Positions 1 to 12,130 of a DNA stretch of 64,000 bases are shown here, piece by piece. The notes beneath the pieces are model-generated. The model did not search any database and had not been told where the DNA came from. It saw only the letters and a list, made by a program, of their open reading frames with translations. The stretch covers positions 16,339,001 to 16,403,000 of the forward strand of contig CM067552.1 in the NCBI GenBank assembly GCA_034509755.1, in the 5' to 3' direction. This stretch comes from Anisodus tanguticus. Taxonomy: Eukaryota; Streptophyta; Magnoliopsida; Solanales; Solanaceae. How positions within the stretch are numbered: the first letter of the stretch is position 1; each line of letters opens with the position of its first letter. Position numbers and translations under genes: made by a program.

Positions 1-954
1 ATTAGACTTCCAGAGAAGAGGAGTCCAGTCCTTAACATGCGTGAAGGAAATAAGAGCTAGAAAGAATCAAAAATTCTATGATCATCACAGAGTTTATAAT
101 GTACGTTGAGACTTTGCTTGCTTACTTTCACACTTCCTTCAGTGAGCTACTTAAGGTTTAAGGTAAGGGGCACTCCTAGCATAGATTACCATTCTAACCT
201 GTCTTTGCTGGTAGATAGATTAAAGGAGGGGCATATCCGATTGAAATAGAAGATGATCTTATACACGTCACGTAGGTCCATATCTTCGCCCAGTCTTTTA
301 GTACCCTATCCTATAGCCATACTCAATGAGATAGATGTAGCCACCCTTGCATCTATTTGATGCATCATCACATGGCCGTCGTGTAACTCCTCGAGAATCA
401 TGTCATTCGCCTGTCACGTGTTGCCACCAGAGTCATAAATACTCGAAGTAAGCTCCTGGCTTCTCAATGCGATGCATCCGTGAAATGGGACGGAGAAGAT
501 CTCAATTTATAATGAAGAAATGATAGTAGCTCTATGTTTTATTCAGCCCACTCTACTGAATCAGCTGCTTTATTTTTGGTACCAACAATTAAGAATTGTT
601 TTCCCCTACTTGCTGCGTCAAAAACTAAAGACCGACCCATAATGGAATAGTAATAGAAAAAGGTCTAAGGCTAATAGCTGGTAGGTCACCTGAAGAATTG
701 ATTGCAGTTTCCGCCCTCGTCCTTTACTTGCCAGTAAGAAAGGAAAGTACGGCGGCATCTTCCCTCCTCCAATTCTTTATTCTTTGAGAAAAGAACCTAC
801 GGGAAGGGCTGATTTGCGGATGAGGAATTAGCATACTGTGGTTTTCGTAGTTGCAAGAATTTTTTTTCGAGAAAAGGTCCCCTCCTTTAAATAAGGCCCT
901 AACTTTTGAATGTGAATCAGACTAACCACCTGTTCATCTTCTTCTATTTGCAGT
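1..954. other. Unassigned repeat-like and possibly organelle-like DNA
   Basis: I find no convincing gene here. Reading frames are short and unlike known families. From about 540 to 950 the composition resembles plant mitochondrial intergenic DNA and it runs directly into the mitochondrial rRNA fragment that follows, so it may be part of the same organelle insertion. That is inference; only the rRNA piece is recognisable. Confidence 0.3.
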
Positions 955-1049
955 CGGCCATAGTGATCCGGGAGTCCTGTGTGGAAGGGCTCTCGCTCAA
1001 CGGATCAAAGGTACGCCGGGGATAACAGGCTGATGACTCCCAAGAGCTA
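955..1049 (+). pseudogene. rrn26: Fragment of mitochondrial 26S rRNA (NUMT)
   Basis: About 95 bases match the highly conserved peptidyl-transferase part of large-subunit rRNA, including the universal GGGGATAACAGGCTGAT segment at about 1016-1032. The surrounding version (GATCCGGGAGTCC, CTCGCTCAACGGATCAAAGG) is the plant mitochondrial one, not the chloroplast or cytosolic one. The match stops abruptly after CCCAAGAGCT and is followed by AT-rich DNA, so this is a truncated nuclear copy and cannot make a ribosomal RNA. How far the organelle DNA extends on either side cannot be settled by eye. Confidence 0.8.
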
Positions 1050-4000
1050 TTTTACTTTTATAAAAATTATAAAAATTTTATAAAAAATGGGAATTTTTTC
1101 TTGTTGCTTGAATATTAACCAACTTGAATCTGAACTACGATTCAGATCAAGTCTTACCGAAATAGGATTTCCTTTTCGTGCCATATGCGCTTAGACTTTA
1201 CTTTTTCCCCCTTTTTCTTCCCGGTAATAAAGGATAATAAATAAACGCGGTCTTCTTTTATTCGAAACGTCTCGTGATCTTCAACCAATTATGCGCTTCA
1301 ATATAATTACCGGGAGATGGATCAGAACTGATGCAAAGGATAGTCTCTGTAAGAAGGACCAAAGCGCACAAGCAAGACTGAGGTTGAACTCCTCCCAGGC
1401 GAATCAATAATATCTTTTGAGTTGTTCTGCCGGATTGGCCTACGCCCCATAGAAACTGTCTACCTGAGACTGTCCCTTGGCCCGTAGGTCCTGACACAAG
1501 GTTAGAATTCTAGAATTACCAATCTGTCGTTTTACAGCACGAAGTTACCTGATGTTCGCTACTACTAATACTAATAAGGGCGGAGAGATGTTAACCTTTC
1601 GCTATTAGTAAGCATCCTGAAAAGGTTTTTTTCTTTCTCAGGTCCCATCGTAATAATCATATCAATATGCCTATCAAGCCATAACACTGTCACTCCATCC
1701 AAAACTAGATCCAATCGGGCTATATCCTCATCACACTACATGAAATCAAATCTCATTGGGCCATAACCGTATGAACCATCACAGTATAAGCATGGATTTT
1801 CATATATACATGAAACTCATTTGCACACATATGACATATACACAGTGCAAGAAATGTATCTATGAAATTCAATTATCACAATTTTATGAGATACTTGGAG
1901 TGATGTTTTAGCATGGGAATGAATATTACATGTATCGTATTAATTCAATCAAGGTATATTCAACAATTAAGCTTAACACTCAAATACTCATAGAAGAATA
2001 TACATAATAGCTTAAGTATCCAAACATGGCACTCGATCCGCGTAGGCGCTCAACACCTCGCGTGTACGGTATCCTCATACCATTAATACATTCTAATAGT
2101 TACTTAATTGAGAAAATATTCTCTTATTACAAGTCAAGATCTTACCTTAATCCGATTTTACAATTGCCTTGAACAACTTTATCCTTCCTTAGAGTCTCCA
2201 AATGCTCCCAATCTATTCAAAAATACACTTTATAATGTTAAGCAAGTCTAACAATACTCATATCACAATATAAAAGGATCAGGTCAAAAGTTAACAGAAA
2301 GTCAAATTCCGAAATGATTACAAAATTGGATTACTCATCTCGTAGGGGTTCCAAATCTAAAATTCCACCCCATACTAACTCCAAGCTGACCTTCAATTAC
2401 TCAATTTATCATTTAATGACCTAAATCAAAAATCGGAATTTCAATCCATTCAAATCCTCTAAAATAGACGTTAAGATTCATAGATAATCGAAGTAATTAC
2501 TCGATATTGAGTTAAAATCACTTACTCAATAGATCAATGACAAAAATCCTCCTTGAATCACCTCAAAACTGAGCTCTTAATACCCAAATGTGTTTTTGAA
2601 CAATGAGCCCTGAAATGAATCATTTTAATCACTTCCTGCCCCTCCTACGCGACCGTGAGGGAACCCATGTAATCACAACACTCGGCAAGGAGCACACCCT
2701 ATGCGATCGGGGACAGTCTCGCGTTAACATGAAACCCTTGGGCTCAATCAACGTTACACAAATGTGACCCCTCACCATGTACCCTACACGAGCACATTAC
2801 CCTTGCCCACGATCGCGAAGCACAAATAACTTCTGCACCAGAAAAAAAAAAATTGGTCTTGGGAAATTAGTTTTAGGAACTCACCCGAACCCCTCGGGTT
2901 GCAAACCAAACATGCGTACAAAAGTCCAAAATCACTCCCACAAGACTGTAGGAACTCTCAAATCACCAATTCGAGCACATCTAAGCACATCTTTGACCTT
3001 GATCAAGTCTTTTTCTTTAAAGTTGCTAGTTTCAGCTTAAGCGTTTTGAATCACTCTCGAGCTCCTTATGCATGTCCACCCAATTTTGAAAGTCATAAAT
3101 CATCAAATGAACCTACGGGAAGTCTCAAATAGGGGAAAAGAATTCTAAAAACTTAAAACGACCGGTTAAATCATTAGGGTTGAACTCTCTCGAGGAATCA
3201 TGTGAAGGATTCCTCCTCGATATATTCGAGGAAAATACATATCCAGGAGATGTACAAGAGTAAAGGACATCCCGATGCGAGTAGTCAGAAATTGCAAGCT
3301 AGCGACTAGCCTCCATACTTGGGGCCCCACTTGGGCTAACCAATTATGTACCTTTGACAAAGGTTTTCAATAATATTTTGTACCGAAGGTTTAAACCCTA
3401 CAGTGAAAGGGTGTGTGTACACAAAGGAGAATCCATTATGTTGATTGATGAAGCAAGTGTTTTATGGGGGCTACATAACCTCGGTTTGACCCTCCCACTC
3501 ATAGTGCTCTCGGACGATTTGGAGATGCTCCCCTCGAATTGAAGAAACAAACTCTTCAACGGACCTACCAAGATCATTTGCCCGATAGTCGTTAGCAAGC
3601 TCTAGAGTTCCGGGGATGACGTCAGAAGTAATTACTTCTACATTAACATTGTGATATGCAAATGAAGACTCGTCCTTTTGACTAACATTGGGGCCTCTTC
3701 CTCAACCAGCTCTTCGATGGAAGTATGAGGCGGCAAATTTATGACGGGGTTTGAATGGGCAGCGGTGGATGGTTCATACTGAGAATGACTATTCGAAGAA
3801 GATATGGATGCCACACTAGAAGTTTAGGGCAGATGAAGAAATCAAAGTTCGAGTACCAAAATCAAGGGAGAAAATGCGAGAAGCTTTTGAAGGGTAAATT
3901 TCCAGTACTAAGAAAGCAAAGAAGATAAGCCTGAGTGAGAGAAATTATTTATAAAAGAGATGTCATCATTACATCAATAAGTGGTGAAGACAAACAAACC

Positions 4001-6090
4001 CAGCCCGAGCATGACACATTGAAAAATATCGGTGGGCTAAGGTCCCAGGGTCATGTTGACAGCCGCACCTACTTCTATACCTATGCATTATGATGACAGC
4101 TACACCTTCCTACTTCCCGAGCAATTGGAAATTGTGGGACTATTTATATTGGTAAAAATATGCCTAGAGCAAAAGTCGCTTTAAATGAATATGTGGCAAG
4201 TGTAGGACGCATATAGTTAACCGATTAAATATGGGGTCAGACCATCCTAGAAATGATAACCAGGCTGCCTCTATGGAAGGGGGGGAATTATCGCTATTTC
4301 GAACAGTTGCTACAGACATAATTTGAATGATCGGCCAGATGTTAATTCAGATAAAAATCCGGCTTCAAGATCTAGGGTTTTCATTTAATCCCATTAACAC
4401 CCACATTCCTCTCCCAGTAACAGTTGAAACGTGCAGATATTAAGGAGAATAGTTAGTGTTAGTTTATCCTATTAAGACCCCCCCCCCCCATTACCCCACA
4501 ATTGTATGCATCTAATTTTTCACCTGAATATTGAAGGCTTTACGGTTCTCTTTGTAAAATAAATTGTTCAACATTGTTCGTCAGCAACATTCATCGTTTG
4601 ATTCAAGACATCGAATAAGAATTTAACTTTTATTATTATTATTTCACCTCTCGTTATTTTGGCATTATTTTACTGCTTCATCGGCATTATCAAGGGATTT
4701 ATTATTCATTGGACTAGTTACGTTACTTTAGACCTCATTCAAACAAATTCAATTGATTTTCATAATAAATAAATTTTAGGCTAAACAACACCTACAAGAT
4801 CAAAGAAAACAAAATTTGGGTACTTGGGGTTGTAAATATATTTGACGAGAAAAAGAAAAAAAACATTAAAATTTTCTCTGAAAAAGCAACCCAAAAAATC
4901 TTGAATCAATGGATATGGAAGAAGAGGTGGTGGGGGGAGGAAGATAAATGTTGGAAGCATGGGGAAATGAAAACAGAAAATAAGGGAAGGGGACGAAGAG
5001 GATCAGAGGGATAGAGAGGAAAATATGAAGGGGAAAAGTAGAAGGGAGAGGGGGGAATGAAGACTGAGAAAATGGGGGATATCGGAAAGATGGAGAAAAA
5101 TACTAGGGAAGGAAAAAGGTGGGGAAGGGGATTTTGTTTTAGAAAATTACTTTTTTCCTTTCTTTTACTTCCTTTTTCTGATTACAATTTTTAAAATTAA
5201 GTTATTATATTTACCCGCTTTATACGCTTGGTCAATGGTCAAAAGCTTTGTTTGAACATGTACAATTACTTATATGAAACACTGTGGAGTACAAGGGGCA
5301 TAATGTCAGAACAAACTGTTGCGTTTGAATTCAACTGGTAAGAATAATTGGAGCAAGAAGATAAAACAAAGGGAAAGAAAACTAATATTATGTAATGACT
5401 AAATTAGTTCTTGAATTGATAATGAAAATAGAAGAACAATACAAGTAATATAGAGGCATGTCAACCCTGACCAGGTACGAAAATAATTGCACTACCCCTG
5501 CCAATAACAGAATTTGCAGGTGGGACCGAATCTGCTATCCTAGGTAAACTATAGGGACCTAATCACAATAATATAAACTAGGACTAATAAAACATATGGG
5601 ACTCAATTGCCATTCCCAGAACTTATTTAAATCCCTAGATTAACGGTAAGGTACACCTGCGCAAGCACAGCGCACCTCTTCAGAACATACGCAACACAAA
5701 CATGCAGATATGTCAACTAAGCTATTTGACCTAGAAAATATAAAAAAACTTCCAACAGTTCAAATTCTTCTTATCAATCTTATTTTATCAGTATTAAATT
5801 GAAATGAACTTAAATGGAATCACATCACCGATATCTCATAGCTTACCCCCAACTTATTTGGTATCGAGGCGTAATTGTTGTAATTTCAACTAGACTGGAA
5901 ATATCTGACTGGAGCAAGTTCATCATTCCCGTATAAATTGCAACTATCAACAATAGCCCTGCTAGCTGAACAAAATTTGATTTCATACAATTCATGTTTG
6001 GTATCCGTTATCACTTCTTACCACCTAACACAAACCATGAATAATATGCTACCAGCAAAATAGAAATCAGTTGGCAAGGTTGTTCTGTAA
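1050..6090. other. Repeat-rich stretch without recognisable genes, 3' flank of NUP54
   Basis: About 5 kb without a supportable gene. 1150-1560 may continue the mitochondrial insertion. 1680-3150 looks like eroded LTR sequence, but no ends or coding domains could be fixed. There is a C run near 4480-4490 and a purine-rich, GGGGA/GAAAA-type stretch at about 4850-5150. The last few hundred bases before 6091 are downstream of the NUP54 stop codon and should contain its 3' untranslated region. The small open frames here have no family resemblance. Confidence 0.4.
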
Positions 6091-9000
6091 TCAGCCTTCA
6101 ATCATTTCTGTTTCCTCAGCCATTATGATCTCCACATCGCGGATATCTCGCTTCAATACATTGCCAAGCCTAGCAATAGCATCGGTTTGCTGTTGCAAAA
6201 CCTGCCCAAATGGAAGATTTTCAATAGTCTACAGAACCATTTGCAGTAGATGTAGGTAACAAGACATGCACACAAAAGAAACAGCACTCTTGGAAATAGA
6301 TGGATGTGAGCTGAATCTGCTAAAACATCACAAATCACTAATTCACTTCTCGGTCATTCATCCAACTCGGGGAAAACTCATGATAGTAATTGAACTCTTC
6401 ATTTTCCCTCTTACCCAAACTCATTATAGTAATTGAACTCTTCATTTTTTTCATAATTCCTTTTGCCTAACTCCGCCCATCTGTCTGTTAAATTCCCAAA
6501 GGGAAATGACAAAAAGCAGATACACTGTGGAGTTTAACTAGTATCATGGCAGGAAAGTGACAGACAAAGAGCACACATGTTGCACATTTTTTATTTTGGA
6601 AAACATAGCAGATCTTACTTTTCTCTATATGGTTACAAGGTGCTAGTAGACAACCACAATTTACAGAAAGCCACAAGGAACATCATTTAATTATTGTAGC
6701 AGACAGAATGTTCTGCTCATAGCTCCTGCATGTCGGCGTGTAGAGGCAAAGAACACATATCACACCTATTTTGGATAGGTTGAAGCACATCGTACACTTG
6801 TCAATATGGTTACAAAGTGCTATTAGACAACCACAACTTACAGAAAGCCGCAACAAACATCATTTAATAATTGTTCCCAACAGAATGTATTGTTCATACC
6901 TCCTGCATGTCAGCAAGACTCTGTTCATGAATTTTAGTTGAACCAGGAAGATAAACAGAACCACCTCCAAGGCCATTTTGAACACGGCATATGGTGAGCA
7001 GATTCTGAACCCTCCTAAAAAGTTCTGCTCCAGAACCTTTTAACTGTAAGTTGTGTCTATTTGTCAGGAAGTCTAGACCACCAAAAAGCACTCAATAAGT
7101 TAACAGACTAGGCTACTAACCTGTCTCGTGATGGCAGCCAACTTCTCCACCAAATCAGCTTCTCCTTTCATCAAAGGCAATCGACAACCTTTACCTTCAA
7201 GTGCCTCTAGTATTCTCATCACCTGTAGTACAGGCGAGTAAGAAATACAGTAAAATAAGTGTAACTGCTGAACCTAATAGTGCAGACAAGAGTCTTATGT
7301 AATTATCTGACTGGAAACGAAATCAGGATGGTGGCGATCCACGAACACCAATGAAAAGGACACACCTCACAAATAGAAACTTAGAATTTGGTTTAAGCAT
7401 ATGACAATTACTAATTACACCGAAAGAGCAGGTTTGCAAGTTTCTACTAATAGAAATTAAGATTATAAGAAATGGTACATAAAAATCGCACCCTCAAAAG
7501 GCGTCTTTGAAAACCTTGCTCTTTGTGTCTCATTCTTTCAATCCAAGGAAGGGTATCAGCTTGGAAATGCCTTTGTAGCTGCATTTATTGAGGGTCAAGC
7601 CAACAAGGAGAGTGTAATGTACAGACATTAAAAGACACGTTTGTGACAATATGCAGGCACACAATTAGAGAGGAGAAAGGAATCGAACCATTTTCACATT
7701 GCTCTGCGTCATTTGCAGCCTCTCGGCATCTGAAACTATGACTTTATCTTGAAGCTACACTAATCCAATTGGAAAATATCAATTACCAGGCACCACGCCT
7801 TCACACCAGGGCCCAAAAATTAAGGGGAAAATAGAAACAAATGAAAGGCCATGATTAAAATGAGAAATTGTGATGCAAAGGCATCTCATGGTGATTGAAA
7901 TGTCCTCACATATGGGCTTAGTCATGAAAATCTGAGTACTAGAATATCCAAATATTAACCTCACTGACAAAAATTAAATAATTTAACTAGTTAATTATAC
8001 AACAAAAAGAATTGTTTTATTAAGTGGAGATATGAACAAAATTGAACTCTTTAACCCTGTATATTACTTTTGAATAGCTCATATACTTAGGTAATTGAAG
8101 GAGAAGATTTTAGGCAGTATTCCAAGTACTCATTTTGAAGCATTAGAAGATGCTCTAAGCTTCTAGGAACTGGATTCAATGTCCCATCCCTCATTCACTA
8201 CCCTGTCAATTAATTAACTTCTGTAGGTATAACACAGGGGAGTGAGTGCAGTGCTTTTTAAGCTGCAACCCAAAGATATGTGTTAAGACATACATGTCAA
8301 GTTCAGAATATCAGGCACGCTACAATGGCTATAAGTGGTAAGCCAGAGAGCTCAGTATCAGCAAAGCCTAATTGGAGCATTTAAGTTATAGATCTATAAC
8401 AATAACACAACAATGGGAAAAGGGAGCCAATACGATTCCAAAATCAACTTAAGAAACGGAAATTCTCAGTTGCAAGTCCTTGAGAACAACACTACAAGCA
8501 ATAGAGCAGCTTGGTGTCCTACAAGCATTTAGAGGAAGAGACTAATGAACCATCTGATTGATCCTTCCTACAGGCGAAAACCAAGTAGAGCCTTGCTATG
8601 AGAGGTATAGAAGCAAAAGGAGGATACTATTAAACAGGAAGCTCTTTCAAATAGGATTTTCTCCCTAAGGTTATGCTAGTCTTTTTAACAAATGCAACAC
8701 TAATTCTTGGCCTTGGAGAAAGATTTGGTACAACAAAACACCTTTGAAGGTATCTTGCTTCTCTTGGTACCAAGCTAAGGAAGCATGTCTCACTCAATCT
8801 AATATTCAGAAAAGAGAGGATTGCAACTCTGGCAGATGTTTCTTTGTGAAAAGAACCCTAAAGAGGCATGTCAACTATTTTTTCACTAACCAGATTTGGC
8901 GCAAGTTCATTGCAATTTCTGACATGAACTGGACAATGCCCCACTCTGTTCTAGAATTTTTGCATAGCTGGAACAAAGTTGGGCTAAACAAGAGGGAAGA

Positions 9001-12000
9001 TTTGGGGCACTATACCTTTGGTCATTTGGTGGACAATTTGGACAGAAAGAAACAACAAACTTTTTAAGGCAAAAGGAGGAATATACATAGCCTCAAACTC
9101 AGATGTATTTTTTTCTAGCTTTTTGGTGCAACTTGGTTTATGAACGAGTTGCATATTATGTCATTTTGACACACAATCTTAGTGCTGTCCGTTCCATTTG
9201 TAAAGGTTTCCCTTCTAGCAAAAAAAAGTAGGGAAGGGAAAAAGGTTACCTTAAGGAAGTTGAAGAATTTAATCTTTGATGTGAAATCAAGGATGGGGAG
9301 CCTGGGAGTGAATCTAGGGAGAGTAAAAGAAGTCTTGTGAGGAGTAGGATACAACAATGGGGGGGTGATATTTACGTATTGGTGGAAACAAAGTTGAGTG
9401 GGGCAGTGGGGAGTTCTCTACAGCAGTTATGGGAGAACAGATGGGTGGGGGAGCTTGGGTTGAAGCCATAGGCAGCAATGGGGGCATTATAGTTTTGTGG
9501 GACAGAAGGTCTTGGAAAGGGGAAATAGTGGAGAGTGGGAACCAGATGCTAACCTGTAAGATGTGTGGGATAAATCAGGATCTCCCCTGGTATATCACAG
9601 CAGCGTATGCTGATTGTGGAAGAAATGAGAGGGAGTTGTGGGAGGAGATGGGAGCTATGAGGGGGTTATGTGATGGACCTTGGGTTGTTTGCGGCGACTT
9701 CAATGTCGTCACAAGATTTCCCCCAGAGAGAACTGAATGCAATAAGCTAACAGGAGCTATGGCAGACTTCACTGAATGCATTAATGAACTGGAATTGGTG
9801 GACCCTCCTTTATTTGGGGGATGCTACACCTGCAGAGGGGGTGCAAATCACATACATGCTTCCAGGATTAATAGATTTCTTTATTCATCACTATGGGATG
9901 AGATGTTCCAACAGATTAATCAGAGTGTATTTCCTAACCTGGGATCTAACCATAATCCAATTGTGCTCGCATGTGGGGACTGGACCTTTAAGAAGACTTA
10001 TTTTAAGTTTGAAAGTTGGTGGCTGAACGTGGAGGGTTTCAAGAGCAAAGTGCACAAATGTAGGTCATCCTTTGATGTATCAGGAAGACCAGATTTCAAA
10101 CTAGCTTCAAAACTGAGTCTTTTAAAAGGCAAACTCAAAGAATGGAGCAAGGAGAACAGAGGAAATTGGAGTGAGAGAAAAGATCAAATCTTGGCACAAG
10201 TTGCAGTTTGAATCTTATCCAAGAACAAAGAGAATTAACCGAAGATGAATAGATGCAGAAGGATCACTTGGCAATGGAATATGAAGAACTGGCCAGAAAT
10301 GAAGAGATAGCTTGGAGACAAAGATCTATAGTTCAATGGATCAAGAGTGGAGTTAAAAACACAAAGTACTTCCATAGGGTGGCCACAACCCAGAAAAGAT
10401 TCAACACAATTGATACCTTGCAGATTGATGGAGTTAACACTTCTGAGCATTTGATTATAAAGAACTCAATTCTGGATTTCTACCAGAATCTTTACAGGGA
10501 AACAGAAAGCTGGAGGCCTAGTTTGAACATTCAAGGTGTCTCAAGCATAACAGTAGAGGAGCAGGACTGGCTTACAAGGCAGTTTGATGAGGATGAAGTA
10601 CTAGAAGGGATCAAGATGTGTGTTGTGGCCAAGGCACCTGGCCCAGATGGTTATACAATGGCTTTCTTCCAGGCTTTCCAGGATGTTTTGACGGAGGATC
10701 TGATGCAAACTTTTCAGAACTTCCATTCCCAACAGGTGTTTGAAAAAAGTTTCAATGCCACCTTTGTGGCTTTGATTCCTAAGAAGGTGGGGGCTATTGA
10801 ATTAAGGGACTTTAGACCTATTAGTCTAATCACTGGAGTGTACAAGATTATAGCTAAAGTTTTGGCAGAGAGATTAAAGAGGGTGGTGAGTAAGTTGGTC
10901 AATAAACACAAAATGGCATTCATTAAGGGGAGGCAAATATGGATGCTGCTCTCATAGCAAGTTAGTGCATTGACACCAAACTTAGTGGGAAAGAGGCAGG
11001 AGTCATGTGTAAGCTAGTTATTGAAAAAGCTTATGATCATCTAAACTGGAATTTCCTTATCAACACTTTGAGACAGATAGGGTTTGGAAGCAGATGGTTA
11101 AAGTGGATCGAATTCTGTATTAAAACTACTAGGTTCTCTATTCTTGTAAAAGGAGAACCTGTGGGTTTTTTTTCCAGCAGAGAGGGGGCTCAGACAGTAG
11201 ATCCTCTATCTCTTTTTCTCTTTATTATATCAATGTAAGGCTTGGATTGCATGATGAGAATTGCTTCTTATAATAACTAGATCAGGGGTTTCAATGTGGG
11301 AAACAGGGCAAATGAGGCTATGATGATACAGTAGTCTTTTGTGAAGCAAAACATTAACAAATTTGCTACCTGAGGGTGATTCTAGTGGTTTATGAAGCAT
11401 GCTCTGGGTTGAAAGTTAATTGAAGAAAAAGCAGCATCTTCCCAGTTAAAGAGGTTCAACAGATTCAAGTACTTGCAAGATTGAGAACCTTCCTACTGTC
11501 TATCTTGGAATGCCCTTGGGATCAAAGCATAAGCTGTGGAAATTGGGATGGCATTATAGAAAAGACTGAGAAAAAATTAGCACTTTGGAAGTCCCAATAT
11601 CTCTCTTTAGGTGGAGGAGTCACATTGCTCAATTCTGTTTTAGATGCTCTGCCAACATACGTGATGTCTTTATTTCCTATCCCTAGCAAGGTAGTCAAGA
11701 ATTTGGATACTCTGAGGAGAAATTGTCTGTGGCAAGGAAACAAGGTGGGCAAAGGACTCAACTTGATGAAATGGGAATCAGTCCAGCAAGGCAGACTGAT
11801 TGGAGGTTTGGGGATCAGAAACTTGAAGCTACAGAATAAAAGTTTACTTATGAAGTGGTTATGTTGATCCAACACAAATATGGCCAAGCTGAACATTGGT
11901 GCACAAATATTGTGACAGATACTTTTGGTGTGAGGGTATGGAGGACCATTAGAACTTTCTGGCTGGCTCTAAGGCAAATTCAAATTACAAGGTGGGCGAT

Positions 12001-12099
12001 CTTATATTGGTTTGGCTTTGTTCACTTACATTTTAATAGCAGTAATGTTTTTGGCTGTCTTGTAGCTCTTCGCGCTTCCCACAGGCTTTTTTATAGTGT

Positions 12100-12130
<31 letters not shown>

